Positions 15,567 through 23,264 of a stretch of 64,000 nt of DNA are shown here, piece by piece. This DNA comes from Nocardioides zeae (GTDB lineage: Bacteria > Actinomycetota > Actinomycetes > Propionibacteriales > Nocardioidaceae): NCBI RefSeq assembly GCF_010686755.1, contig NZ_JAAGXA010000007.1, positions 62,001-126,000 on the forward strand, read 5' to 3'. Both the position numbers and the translations under genes were made by a program. The notes under the pieces were generated by a model. That model ran no database searches. It saw only the letters and a list, made by a program, of their open reading frames with translations, and was not told where the DNA came from. The stretch's first letter is position 1; each line of letters starts with the position of its first letter.

Positions 15567-16964
15567 ATGACGGTCGACGGGCGCAGCACGCACGTGGTGG
15601 TGGTCGGCGGCGGCATCGCGGGGCTGGCCGCGGCGTACCGGCTCTCCGGCGCGGGCCACCGCGTCACGGTGCTCGAGGCGGACGACCGGGTCGGGGGCAA
15701 GCTGCGCACCGCGGAGGTGGCCGGCACCACCGTCGACGTCGGCGCGGAGGCCATGCTCAACCGGCGCCCGGAGGGCGTCGCACTGGCGCGGGACGTGGGG
15801 CTCGAGGTCGTGCACCCCGCCCTCGCCTCCTCGCGCATCTGGAGCCGCGGCGCCCTGCGACCGCTGCCCCGCAGCCTCATGGGGGTGCCCAGCGACCTCG
15901 AGGAGCTGCGGGCCTCCGGCCTGCTCGACGCCGCCGACCTCGCGCGCGTCGCCGCCGAGCCGAGCCTGCCCGCCGAGGCCGTCGAGACGGGGGAGGACAT
16001 CACCATCGGCGACCTCGTCGACCGTCGGTTCGGTCCGGCGGTGACCGACCTGCTGGTGGAGCCGCTGCTCGGCGGGGTCTACGCCGGGCACGCGCGGCGC
16101 ATCTCCGCCCGGGCCGCGATGCCGCAGCTGCTCACCATGGCCGCCCGGGGGTCGATCCTCGAGCAGGCCGCAGCCCTGCCGCGCACCTACGACGCGCCCG
16201 TCTTCGCCGGCATCCCGGGCGGCATGGGCCGGCTCCCGGCCGCGCTCGCCGCCGCCGTGGTGGCCGCCGGGGGCACCGTGCGCACCGGGACGCGGGCCAC
16301 CGGTCTCCGGCGGGACGACGACGGCTTCGTCGTGACGGCCGCCGGTGGTCCCGGTGCGGAGGACCTGCGCGCGGACGCCGTCGTCGTGGCGACCCCCGCC
16401 GGGCCGTCGGCCGACCTGCTGGCGGAGGTCGCGCCCGCGGCGGCCGCGGGGCTGCGCTCGTTCACCGCGGCCTCGGTCGCCGTCGTCACCTTCGCCTTCC
16501 GCAGCGCGGACGTCGCGGCGTCCCGCGCGGAGGGCTCCGGCTTCCTCGTGCCGCCGGTGGAGGGCCGGAGGATCAAGGCGTCGACCTTCTCCTGGGCCAA
16601 GTGGGACTGGGTCGCCGCGGCGGGCGAGGAGGCCGGGCTGCGGTTCCTGCGCACGTCCATCGGACGGGCGGGCGACACGGACGCCGCGCGCCCCGACGCC
16701 GAGCTCGTGGCCGGCTCGCTCGCCGAGCTCGCCGCCGCTGTCGGTCTCGAGGCGGAGCCCGTCGCCCACCACGTGCAGCGCTGGCCGGACGGCCTCCCGC
16801 AGTACGCCCTGGGCCACACCGACCGGGTACGACGCGTGCGCACCGCCGTCGCGGGCGTCCCGGGCCTCGCGGTCGCGGGCGCGTCGTACGACGGCGTCGG
16901 CATCCCCGCGGTGGTGGCCTCCGCGGACCTCGCGGTCGCGGCGCTGGGCCTCGACCCGGCCTGA
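15567..16964 (+). CDS. hemY: Coproporphyrinogen III / protoporphyrinogen oxidase (HemY/CgoX)
   Basis: A 465-residue FAD enzyme. The dinucleotide-binding loop GGGIAGL is at 14-20, the FAD ribose glutamate at 36 ([12 protein letters not shown]), and [10 protein letters not shown] near 172-181 is typical of the HemY family. In actinobacteria this protein oxidises coproporphyrinogen III to coproporphyrin III, the step before ferrochelatase and ChdC. The downstream neighbour is chdC, which supports that route; no ferrochelatase is in the window. The ATG at 15567 is preceded by CAGGCT seven bases upstream and lacks a Shine-Dalgarno sequence. Length is typical. Confidence is high for the family and moderate for the exact porphyrin. 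Confidence 0.92.
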   Translation: MTVDGRSTHVVVVGGGIAGLAAAYRLSGAGHRVTVLEADDRVGGKLRTAEVAGTTVDVGAEAMLNRRPEGVALARDVGLEVVHPALASSRIWSRGALRPLPRSLMGVPSDLEELRASGLLDAADLARVAAEPSLPAEAVETGEDITIGDLVDRRFGPAVTDLLVEPLLGGVYAGHARRISARAAMPQLLTMAARGSILEQAAALPRTYDAPVFAGIPGGMGRLPAALAAAVVAAGGTVRTGTRATGLRRDDDGFVVTAAGGPGAEDLRADAVVVATPAGPSADLLAEVAPAAAAGLRSFTAASVAVVTFAFRSADVAASRAEGSGFLVPPVEGRRIKASTFSWAKWDWVAAAGEEAGLRFLRTSIGRAGDTDAARPDAELVAGSLAELAAAVGLEAEPVAHHVQRWPDGLPQYALGHTDRVRRVRTAVAGVPGLAVAGASYDGVGIPAVVASADLAVAALGLDPA

Positions 16965-17009
16965 GCCTCCGCGGACCGAGCCCCCGGAGCGGCGCCGGGA
17001 CCGCTGCGC

Positions 17010-17015
17010 GAGAAT
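17010..17015 (+). promoter_or_regulatory. -10 hexamer for leaderless chdC transcript
   Basis: GAGAAT ends seven bases before the ATG at 17023. This favours 17023 over the in-frame ATG at 17014, which overlaps the hexamer. Confidence 0.5.
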
Positions 17016-17022
17016 GACGGGC

Positions 17023-17805
17023 ATGAGCACCGAGCCCGCCGAGACCACCACGGAGACGACCGCGACCACGGCTGCCGCGACGTCGGCCGACCCGCAGGAG
17101 CACGTCAAGACGAACGCGGCCAAGCTGCGCGAGATCAACGAGATGTCGCGCTACACGATGTGGTCGGTGTTCCGCCTCGCGCGCGTGCTCGGCCCCGACG
17201 CGAAGCGGCGTCGTGAGGCGAAGGAGGTCGAGAAGCTGTTCGCCGACCTCGCGGGCGACGACGTCGTGGTGCGCGGCGTCTACGACGTCAGCGGCCTCCG
17301 CGCCGACGCCGACCTCATGGTGTGGTGGCACGCGGAGACGTCGGAGCAGCTCCAGGCGGCCTACAACCGCTTCCGGCGCACGGCGTTCGGCAGCCGGCTC
17401 GAGCCCGTCTGGTCGCAGATGGCCCTCCACCGTCCGGCCGAGTTCAACCGCAGCCACGTGCCGGCGTTCCTCGCCGACGAGTCGGTCAAGAAGCACGTGT
17501 GCGTCTACCCGTTCGTGCGGTCCTACGAGTGGTACCTGCTGCCCGACGAGGAGCGCCGCGCCCTGCTCGTCGAGCACGGCAAGATGGCCCGCCCCTACCC
17601 CGACGTGCGCGCCAACACGGTGAGCTCGTTCGCCCTGGGCGACTACGAGTGGCTCCTCGCCTTCGAGGCCGACGACCTCGGTCGCATCGTCGACCTCATG
17701 CGCGAGCTGCGGGCCTCCGGCGCCCGGCGCCACGTGCGCGAGGAGATCCCGTTCTACACCGGCGCGCTGACCCCCGTGCGCGAGCTGGTCGAGCGCCTGC
17801 CGTGA
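17023..17805 (+). CDS. chdC: Coproheme decarboxylase ChdC (HemQ)
   Basis: A 260-residue protein of the chlorite dismutase-like fold that converts coproheme to heme b with hydrogen peroxide, the last step of the coproporphyrin-dependent pathway. Recognisable segments: [12 protein letters not shown] near 42-53, [19 protein letters not shown] near 85-103, then [18 protein letters not shown] and HGKMAR, which carry the reactive-tyrosine region and proximal heme histidine of characterised members. The first 25 residues are Thr/Ala-rich and variable. It follows hemY by 58 bases and has its own leaderless start. Conserved-residue assignments come from family memory, not an alignment. Confidence 0.93.
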   Translation: MSTEPAETTTETTATTAAATSADPQEHVKTNAAKLREINEMSRYTMWSVFRLARVLGPDAKRRREAKEVEKLFADLAGDDVVVRGVYDVSGLRADADLMVWWHAETSEQLQAAYNRFRRTAFGSRLEPVWSQMALHRPAEFNRSHVPAFLADESVKKHVCVYPFVRSYEWYLLPDEERRALLVEHGKMARPYPDVRANTVSSFALGDYEWLLAFEADDLGRIVDLMRELRASGARRHVREEIPFYTGALTPVRELVERLP

Positions 17806-17873
17806 CGCCGGCCTGACCCCGGCGCGCGTCCCACCATGTGGGCGCCGCGCCGGTCGCAAGTCGAGTCCTCTGG

Positions 17874-17880
17874 TAGGAAT
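17874..17880 (+). promoter_or_regulatory. -10 region for the Cys-rich upstream ORF
   Basis: TAGGAAT ends six bases before the GTG at 17887, with no Shine-Dalgarno sequence, so the RNA probably begins at or next to that GTG. CGCAAGTCGA at 17855-17864 resembles the CGCAAAGTCA boxes at 8624 and 11319. Confidence 0.55.
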
Positions 17881-17886
17881 TGGCTC

Positions 17887-17925
17887 GTGCTGATGCTGTG
17901 TCGCTGTTGTCGTCGCCCCCGCTGA
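17887..17925 (+). CDS. Cys-rich leader peptide (upstream ORF)
   Basis: A 12-codon open frame reads VLMLCRCCRRPR then TGA. An alternative ATG start at 17893 gives ten residues. Three of the twelve codons are TGT (17899, 17905, 17908), although cysteine is rare in this proteome. It appears leaderless, ends 81 bases before the cysteine-dioxygenase-like gene, and its Cys codons lie inside the 5' arm of a long stem in the leader. This is the layout of the polycysteine leaderless ORFs described in mycobacteria as cysteine-responsive attenuators. Translation and regulation here are inferred. Confidence 0.7.
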   Translation: MLMLCRCCRRPR

Positions 17926-18006
17926 CCGACCACACCCCTGTCGCCCCGGACCGCCCGCGTCCGTGCCGGGCGACGACACAGCCGACACAGCCCCCAGGGA
18001 ACAGCC
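17893..18006 (+). promoter_or_regulatory. Putative cysteine-responsive attenuator leader
   Basis: The 24-base stretch 17895-17918 (containing the Cys codons) pairs with 17968-17991 in two helices of 9 and 10 base pairs around a small internal loop. A competing structure pairs 17940-17946 (GTCGCCC) with 17968-17974 (GGGCGAC) and encloses the hairpin 17947-17963 (CGGAC with GTCCG). The two cannot coexist because both use 17968-17974. AGGGA (17996-18000) is the ribosome-binding site for the gene at 18007. A ribosome paused on the Cys codons would hide the first arm and favour the second structure. Confidence 0.6.
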
Positions 18007-18507
18007 ATGACCACGCACAGCTCCGCATCCTCGACCGCGACCTCCGCCGACGTGCCGCCCGGCCTCGCGCTCCTGCCCCTCCTGCAGACGCTCCGCGAGA
18101 TCGCCGCGGACCCCGACCTGCACCAGCTCGTCGACCTCGACCACCCCGAGCGCCAGTCGCTCGAGCTCCGCTCGACGCCCGACCTGCAGGTGTGGCTGCT
18201 GACGTGGCCGCCGGGCTTCAGCACGGGCTGGCACGACCACGGCGAGTCGCGGGGCGCCTACGCCACGCTGCGCGGGCGCCTCACCGAGAACACCTGGGCC
18301 CTCGGTGACCCGACCCCCTGGTACGTCGGTCGCGGCGAGTCCCGCGCCTACACGACGGGACACGTGCACGAGGTCCGCAACGAGACCGCGACCACGGCGC
18401 TGTCGGTGCACGCCTACGCGCCGCGGCTCACGACGATGACGCGGTACGTCGCGTCCCGCGGCCGCCTCGAGGTCGTCGGTGTCGAGCAGGCGGGGGTCCA
18501 GCTGTGA
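18007..18507 (+). CDS. Cysteine dioxygenase-family protein
   Basis: A 166-residue cupin of the cysteine dioxygenase type, which uses iron and O2 to oxidise a thiol to its sulfinate. Metal ligands are visible: His76 and His78 in WHDHGESRGAY and His121 in GHVHEVRN, followed by the typical LSVHAYAPRL near 132-141. Length is normal for bacterial members. Thiol specificity (cysteine, mercaptopropionate or other) cannot be decided. Its leader contains the Cys-rich upstream ORF, and its stop overlaps the GTG of the rhodanese-like gene, so the pair is coupled. If it degrades cysteine, induction should follow high cysteine, which is the reverse of the usual biosynthetic attenuator logic. Confidence 0.85.
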   Translation: MTTHSSASSTATSADVPPGLALLPLLQTLREIAADPDLHQLVDLDHPERQSLELRSTPDLQVWLLTWPPGFSTGWHDHGESRGAYATLRGRLTENTWALGDPTPWYVGRGESRAYTTGHVHEVRNETATTALSVHAYAPRLTTMTRYVASRGRLEVVGVEQAGVQL

Positions 18508-19007
18508 GCGCCGCCGCGATCGAGACCTGGCACGCGTCCGCCCGCCCCCCGCGGCCCCTCCGGCTCGTCGAGCCGGCCGGCAGCCGCTTCGAGGAGGTGT
18601 GGTTCGACGGGGTGGACGACATGCTCGCGGACGCCCGGGCCCGCCTGCAGCGGCTGAGCCCGCGCGCGGCGTACCAGGCGGTGCTCTGGGGGAGGGCGCT
18701 GCTCGTCGACGTCCGGCCCGCCGCCCAGCGCCGGGAGCAGGGCGAGATCGACCCCCGCCTGGGAGCGCTCGTCCTCGAGCGCGTCGACCTCGAGTGGCGC
18801 CTCGACCCGCGGAGCCCGAGCCGCATCGAGGCCGCGTCGTACGAGCTCCCCGTCGTGGTCCTCGACGCGGAGGGCACCACGTCCTCGCTGGCGGCGGACT
18901 CGCTGCAGCGCCTCGGCCTGACCGCGGCCACCGACGTCGTCGGCGGCTTCGCCGCCTGGCGTCGTCAGGGGATGCCGGTCAGGACTCCGGACGCGGCTCG
19001 AGGGTGA
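18504..19007 (+). CDS. Rhodanese-like protein lacking the catalytic cysteine
   Basis: A 167-residue protein with a single rhodanese domain from about 55. It has [11 protein letters not shown] (67-76), the [17 protein letters not shown] region (123-139) and [15 protein letters not shown] (145-159), all typical. At the position of the active-site cysteine, normally just before QEG in this subfamily, there is Asp121 (VVLDAEG). It should therefore not transfer sulfur by the usual persulfide route and may be a binding or regulatory domain. GTG start overlaps the upstream stop (GTGA). Its last 29 bases overlap the convergent msrB gene. The 50 N-terminal residues are not part of the domain and are unrecognised. 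Confidence 0.85.
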   Translation: MSAAAIETWHASARPPRPLRLVEPAGSRFEEVWFDGVDDMLADARARLQRLSPRAAYQAVLWGRALLVDVRPAAQRREQGEIDPRLGALVLERVDLEWRLDPRSPSRIEAASYELPVVVLDAEGTTSSLAADSLQRLGLTAATDVVGGFAAWRRQGMPVRTPDAARG

Positions 19008-19383
19008 GCGCGATCGAGTTGATGCAGTAGCGGTCGCCGGTGGGCGTGCCGTACCCGTCGGGGAAGACGTGGCCGAGGTGTGAGCCGCAGCTGGCGCACC
19101 GCACCTCGACGCGCTTCATGCCGTGGGAGTTGTCCTCGATGTACTCGATCGTGTCGCTGACGGGCTGGTAGAACGACGGCCAGCCGCAGCCCGAGTGGAA
19201 CTTCGTGTCGGACTCGAACAGCGTCGCGTCGCAGGCCTTGCAGCGGTAGACGCCGACCGTCTCGGTGTCCGTGTACTCACCCGTGAAGGCGCGCTCCGTG
19301 CCCGCCTGGCGCAGCACCGCGTACTCCGCCGGGGAGAGCTGCGCCTTCCACTCCGCGTCGGACTTCTCGACCTTGTGACCCAT
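18979..19383 (-). CDS. msrB: Peptide-methionine (R)-S-oxide reductase MsrB
   Basis: A 134-residue enzyme that reduces the R-form of methionine sulfoxide in proteins. The four zinc cysteines are present (C48 and C51 in YRCKAC, C96 and C99 in RCASCG), as are [10 protein letters not shown] (62-71), GHVFPDG and the catalytic Cys120 in RYCINS. The ATG at 19383 is chosen over an upstream in-frame start because TACCGT lies seven bases before it, suggesting leaderless transcription. The 3' end overlaps the convergent rhodanese-like gene by 29 bases, so the two mRNAs are antisense to each other there. Confidence 0.95.
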   Translation of the reverse strand: MGHKVEKSDAEWKAQLSPAEYAVLRQAGTERAFTGEYTDTETVGVYRCKACDATLFESDTKFHSGCGWPSFYQPVSDTIEYIEDNSHGMKRVEVRCASCGSHLGHVFPDGYGTPTGDRYCINSIALTLEPRPES

Positions 19384-19390
19384 GCGCCCC

Positions 19391-19396
19391 ACGGTA
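19391..19396 (-). promoter_or_regulatory. -10 hexamer for leaderless msrB transcript
   Basis: On the minus strand TACCGT ends seven bases before the ATG at 19383. No ribosome-binding sequence is present. Confidence 0.5.
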
Positions 19397-19412
19397 CTGC
19401 GGCGGCCCAGGC

Positions 19413-20255
19413 TCACCCGGCCACGGTGGGCGGGACGAGCCGGTGGACGACCTGCGTGCCGGTGATGCCGCGCAGCTCCACCTCCCGGCTGCCCTCGGGG
19501 TCCAGCAGCGTGGCGCGCTCGTCGGCGTCGAGCGCGTCGGCGACGGCCTCGCTGACGAGCACCTCGCCCCCGTCGGCGAGGGAGGCGACCCGCGCGGCGT
19601 ACGCGACGTTGCGGCCGAAGAGGTCGTTGTCGCGGTGCAGCACCGAGCCGCGGTGGATCCCGATCCGCACGCGGACGCGCGGTTCGGCGCGCCAGCCGGC
19701 GAGGTCGTGCTGGACGGCCAGCGCGGCGCCGACGGCGTCGGCGGCCGGGCCGAACGCCACCATGAACCCGTCGCCCTGCGTCTTGACGACCTGACCCGCG
19801 TGCGCCTCGACGGCGCGCCGCACCACCTCGTCGTGGCGCGCCAGGAGCCGCACCCAGGCGCGGTCGCCCAGGCGGTCGTTGAGGGTCGTCGACCCCTCGA
19901 TGTCGGAGAAGAGGATGGTGACCCGACCGTCGTGGGTCGCCAGCCGCACCAGGTCGGGCCGCTCCACCTGCGCCCAGCCCGCGAGCTCCTCGATGGAGGA
20001 CCGGAGCGCACCGCCGACGCCGCGGTCGCGCACGAGCTCCACCGTCTCCCAGACCGCCCGGACGGCCTCGCGGGGACGGGGCAGCCGCAGCCGCGAGGCC
20101 GGGGGAAGGGCCGCGGCGTCGCGGAGGGCGGCGACCTCGGCGTCGAGACGACGGACCCGCCGGCGGTCGACCACCAGCAGCACCCCGAACGTCACGGCCG
20201 CGGCCAGCGACGCCACCTGCAGCACGACGAGCAGCACGATCGACCAGGTCGGCAC
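19413..20255 (-). CDS. Membrane-anchored class III nucleotide (adenylate/guanylate) cyclase
   Basis: A 280-residue protein with one N-terminal transmembrane helix (about 5-29), a basic and coiled linker, and a C-terminal class III cyclase domain from about 110. The two metal aspartates are visible as Asp118 ([12 protein letters not shown]) and Asp162 ([11 protein letters not shown]). Lys158 fits the purine-binding position, and [11 protein letters not shown] (213-223) supplies the Asn/Arg of the catalytic site. The domain looks complete, so it should make cAMP (or cGMP) at the inner membrane face. There is no HAMP or sensor domain. GTG start; 29 bases separate its stop from the msrB start, so both may be on one transcript. 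Confidence 0.88.
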   Translation of the reverse strand: MPTWSIVLLVVLQVASLAAAVTFGVLLVVDRRRVRRLDAEVAALRDAAALPPASRLRLPRPREAVRAVWETVELVRDRGVGGALRSSIEELAGWAQVERPDLVRLATHDGRVTILFSDIEGSTTLNDRLGDRAWVRLLARHDEVVRRAVEAHAGQVVKTQGDGFMVAFGPAADAVGAALAVQHDLAGWRAEPRVRVRIGIHRGSVLHRDNDLFGRNVAYAARVASLADGGEVLVSEAVADALDADERATLLDPEGSREVELRGITGTQVVHRLVPPTVAG

Positions 20256-20295
20256 GGGCGCATCGTGCCAGACGAGGTCGCGTGGCCGGAGCGGT

Positions 20296-20301
20296 TACGG
20301 T
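20296..20301 (+). promoter_or_regulatory. -10 hexamer for primase-polymerase gene
   Basis: TACGGT ends five bases before the ATG at 20307. No Shine-Dalgarno sequence is visible, so a leaderless start is likely. Confidence 0.4.
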
Positions 20302-20306
20302 GAGCC

Positions 20307-21395
20307 ATGGCCAAGACGCCCGCCGCGCACGTCGTCGTAGGAGAGCGGGAGGTGCGTGTCTCGAGCCCCGACCGGGTGGTCTACGCGGCCACGGACCGCA
20401 CGCCGGAGGTCACGAAGCTGCAGGTGTGCGCGTACTTCGCCGCGGTCGGCGACGCCTTCATGCACGCCAACGGGCAGCGGCCCGTCGCCCTCGAGCGGTG
20501 GCCCGACGGGTGGCGGGAGGGGATGACGCTCACGGTCGGGCCCGGGGGCCAGCAGCAGGGCGACGGCTTCTACTCGAAGCGGCTGCCCAAGGGCGCCCCC
20601 GACTGGGTCGAGACCTGCCGCGTCACCACGCCCAACGGGCGTCCGATCGACGAGCTGTGCCTCACGGAGCCGGCCGCCGCGGTCTGGGCGGCGCACATGG
20701 GGACGCTGACGTTCCACCCCTGGGCCGTGCGCGCGCCCGACGTCGAGCACCCGGACGAGCTCCGCGTCGACCTCGACCCCCAGGAGGGGGCGACGTTCGC
20801 CGACGCGCGGCGCGTCGCTGCGGCGACGCGAGAGCTGCTTGAGGAGCGCGGCCTGCGGCCGTTCGTCAAGACGAGCGGGAACCGCGGCATCCACGTGTAC
20901 GTGCGGATCGAGCCCCGGTACGGGTTCGAGGAGGTCCGCCACGCGGCCATCGGGCTCGGCCGCGAGCTCGAGCGCCGCGACGTCGGGGCCACGACCAGCT
21001 GGTGGAAGGAGGAGCGGCCGGCAGGGTCGGTCTTCCTCGACTTCAACCAGAACCTCCGCGACCGGACGGTGGCTGGCGCGTGGTCGTTGCGGCCGCGGCC
21101 GGGCGCCCCCGTCAGCACACCGCTGACCTGGGAGCAGCTGGCCGACCTCGCGGACCCTCGCGAGCTCCACCTCTTCTCGGTCCCCGAGCGGCTCGCCGAC
21201 GGCGACCCGTGGGCCGAGATCGACGCCACGGCCCACGCGATCGACCCGCTGCTGGAGCTCTGGGAGACGCTGCCCGGCGGGGAGCTGAGCTTCCCGCCGG
21301 ACCACCCGAAGATGCCCGGCGAGCCGCCCCGCGTGCAGCCCAGCAAGAAGGTGGCCGAGCACTGGGACGACGCGGGCAACCGACGGCCCGACTGA
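20307..21395 (+). CDS. LigD-type primase-polymerase domain protein (Prim-Pol)
   Basis: A 362-residue stand-alone archaeo-eukaryotic primase-type polymerase domain like that of LigD. The metal aspartates are in RVDLDP (D155, D157), the nucleotide-binding [11 protein letters not shown] is at 189-199, and the third aspartate is in FLDFNQN (D245). A C-terminal PSKKVAEHW is also shared by family members. Such enzymes fill gaps or add nucleotides, preferring ribonucleotides, in end joining or excision repair. Convergent LigC-type ligase at 22021 is the likely partner, as in the mycobacterial LigC/Prim-PolC pair. No Ku gene is present in the window. Confidence 0.9.
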   Translation: MAKTPAAHVVVGEREVRVSSPDRVVYAATDRTPEVTKLQVCAYFAAVGDAFMHANGQRPVALERWPDGWREGMTLTVGPGGQQQGDGFYSKRLPKGAPDWVETCRVTTPNGRPIDELCLTEPAAAVWAAHMGTLTFHPWAVRAPDVEHPDELRVDLDPQEGATFADARRVAAATRELLEERGLRPFVKTSGNRGIHVYVRIEPRYGFEEVRHAAIGLGRELERRDVGATTSWWKEERPAGSVFLDFNQNLRDRTVAGAWSLRPRPGAPVSTPLTWEQLADLADPRELHLFSVPERLADGDPWAEIDATAHAIDPLLELWETLPGGELSFPPDHPKMPGEPPRVQPSKKVAEHWDDAGNRRPD

Positions 21396-21420
21396 GCCGT
21401 TCCCGCGGCCGCCGGGCGCC

Positions 21421-21486
21421 CCACCCCTCCAGGACGTCATGCGGTGCGGCGGCCCCGCCCACCGGGGCGCATGACGTCCGGGGTGG
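21421..21486. repeat. Palindromic element, family B copy 1
   Basis: GGACGTCATGCG (21432-21443) and CGCATGACGTCC (21468-21479) are perfect 12-base arms. Flanking CCACCCC (21421-21427) and GGGGTGG (21480-21486) extend the pairing, and an inner hairpin (GCCCCG/CGGGGC) fills the loop. The 46-base core (21433-21478) matches another at 33968-34013 at about 39 of 46 positions. Here it lies between convergent stops and may also act as a terminator. Confidence 0.8.
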
Positions 21487-21487
21487 G

Positions 21488-22024
21488 TCAGAGACCGGTG
21501 ACGCCCTCGCCGGCGCCGTCGGCCTGCTCGGCGAACGTCTCGTGCTCGAGCAGGTGCAGCACGGGCACGTCGAGGTGGCGCCGCGCCCGCGACGTCCAGT
21601 CGACGCCGAAGAACTCGGCGACCGCGTGCGAGCTCGTCAGCACGATGACCTCGCTCGCGTCCACGGTCGACACCGTCGAGAGCAGCGCCCCGATCGGGTC
21701 GTCGGCCACGACCGCGCCCTGGGCCTTCGCCCCCGTGGCCCGCAGCTGGGCGAGCGTCTCGGCGAGGCCCTCGTGGGCCTCCTCCTCGCTCTGCTCGTGG
21801 AGCCCGTCGAAGTCGATGCTCGCCAGGGCGTAGCTGGGGGAGCCGACCAGGTCGCCCGAGCCGAGGGTGCCGACCGCGGTGGCCATGCGCTCGGCGGCGT
21901 CGTCGACGGGCAGCAGCACGTCGTAGACCACCTCCTCGCCCAGCTCCACGTGGAGCGAGGTGACCTGGCGGGCGTCCAGCTCGGTCAACGGCTGCTCGAC
22001 GAGCAGCACGACGTGGTACGTCAT
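21488..22024 (-). CDS. Universal-stress-protein-like domain protein
   Basis: A 178-residue protein with a probable USP-like alpha/beta fold. It begins with a beta strand TYHVVLLVEQPL, and toward the end has DASEVIVLTSSH and RARRHLDVPVLHLLEHE, which resemble the last strand-helix-strand of USP proteins. The usual ATP-binding GxxGxxxxGS motif is not evident, so nucleotide binding is doubtful. Its ATG overlaps the stop of the DNA ligase gene, so it is translationally coupled to ligC. Role in repair is suggested only by this coupling. Confidence 0.7.
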   Translation of the reverse strand: MTYHVVLLVEQPLTELDARQVTSLHVELGEEVVYDVLLPVDDAAERMATAVGTLGSGDLVGSPSYALASIDFDGLHEQSEEEAHEGLAETLAQLRATGAKAQGAVVADDPIGALLSTVSTVDASEVIVLTSSHAVAEFFGVDWTSRARRHLDVPVLHLLEHETFAEQADGAGEGVTGL

Positions 22025-23220
22025 GGCGTCTCCTGGGGTGCGTCGGTTCCTGGGTCGGTCACGGGGTCGGTGCGGGGGGTCAGCACGGTCGTCAGGTCGT
22101 AGCCCACCGGTTCGTCGAGCTGCTCGTAGCCGCAGGACGTGGGCTCCCGGTCGGGGCGCCACCGCTTGAACTGCGCGGTGTGGCGGAACCGGCGGCCCTC
22201 CATGTGGTCGTAGCCCACCTCGAGCACGCGCTCGGGCCGCAGCGGCACGAAGGAGAGGTCCTTGCCGGCGCTCCACCGCGACTGGGTGCCGGGCACCCGG
22301 TCCGGGTTCGCGACCGCCCACTCCTCCCAGGCGCCCCACGGGTGCTCGCCGAGCGGGCAGACGAGCGGCGCGAGCTCCTCGATGAGCTCGGCCCGCCGGG
22401 CGGCGGTGAACGAGGCGGAGACGCCGATGTGCTGGAGGGAGCCGTCCGCGTCGTACAGGCCCAGCAGCAGCGACCCGAGCAGCGGCTGCTCCGGCGTGGA
22501 GGTCTTGTGCTCGCGGTAGCCGGCGACCACGACGTCGGCCGTGCGCGCGTGCTTGATCTTGAACATCGTGCGGCCGTTCTCGGTGTACGGCGCGTCCAGC
22601 GGCTTCGCGATGACGCCGTCGAGCCCGGCACCCTCGAACTGCTCGAACCAGGCACGGGCCTCGTCGGGGTCGGTCGTCGTGCGGACGAGGTGGCAGCCGG
22701 TGAGGGCGGGTCCGTCGTCCGTCGCGTCGGCGGGCCCCGCGAGGTGGGCGAGCGCCCGCTCGAGGGCGGCGCGGCGCTCGGCGAAGGGGCGCTCGACGTA
22801 GGACTCGTCGCCGAGGGCGAGCAGGTCGAACGCCACGAAGCCCGCGGGCGTCGTCGCGGCGAGCATGCGCACGCGCGAGTCGGCGGGGTGGATGCGCTCC
22901 TGGAGCACCTCGAACTCGAGCCGGGGGAGACCGGCGCCGTCGGCGCCGGCGGGCGTCGCGACGTACAGCTCCCCGTCGAGGACGCACCGGTCCGGGAGCT
23001 GCGCGCGGGCCGCGGCGACCACGTCGGGGAAGTAGCGCGTCAGGGGCTTCGTGTTGCGCGACGTCAGCTCGACCTCGTCGCCGTCCTTGAAGACGAGGCA
23101 CCGGAAGCCGTCCCACTTGGGCTCGAACGACAGGCCGCCGGGGTGCCGTGCCGGATCGGGGACACCGGCGACCGACTTCGCCAGCATCGGCCGCACGGGC
23201 GGCATCACCGGAAGGTCCAC
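22021..23220 (-). CDS. ligC: ATP-dependent DNA ligase (LigC type)
   Basis: A 399-residue ATP-dependent ligase. The adenylation lysine is Lys35 in EPKWDGFRC (motif I), followed by SRNTKPLTRYFPDV, LDGELYV (motif III), GLDGVIAKPLD (motif IV) and FKIKHARTADVVVAGY (motif V, oligonucleotide-binding domain after it). Size and order match mycobacterial LigC rather than the multi-domain LigD. The GTG start is preceded by TAGGGT six bases upstream (minus strand). It should seal nicks, probably with the Prim-Pol protein at 20307. The promoter is divergent from the unknown gene at 23265. Confidence 0.9.
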   Translation of the reverse strand: MDLPVMPPVRPMLAKSVAGVPDPARHPGGLSFEPKWDGFRCLVFKDGDEVELTSRNTKPLTRYFPDVVAAARAQLPDRCVLDGELYVATPAGADGAGLPRLEFEVLQERIHPADSRVRMLAATTPAGFVAFDLLALGDESYVERPFAERRAALERALAHLAGPADATDDGPALTGCHLVRTTTDPDEARAWFEQFEGAGLDGVIAKPLDAPYTENGRTMFKIKHARTADVVVAGYREHKTSTPEQPLLGSLLLGLYDADGSLQHIGVSASFTAARRAELIEELAPLVCPLGEHPWGAWEEWAVANPDRVPGTQSRWSAGKDLSFVPLRPERVLEVGYDHMEGRRFRHTAQFKRWRPDREPTSCGYEQLDEPVGYDLTTVLTPRTDPVTDPGTDAPQETP

Positions 23221-23226
23221 GGCACG

Positions 23227-23258
23227 ACCCTATCCCCGTCGCCCGACCGCCCTATGCT
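23227..23258. promoter_or_regulatory. Back-to-back leaderless promoters
   Basis: Only 44 bases separate the two start codons. TAGGGT (23232-23227, minus) ends six bases before the ligC GTG. TATGCT (23253-23258, plus) ends six bases before the ATG at 23265. Neither start has a ribosome-binding site. Confidence 0.6.
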
Positions 23259-23264
23259 GCGCGG

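Noticed and set aside
17887..18006. SAM or other metabolite riboswitch before the cysteine-dioxygenase-like gene
   Set aside because: No conserved riboswitch core is visible. The Cys-codon reading frame and competing stems explain the leader better.
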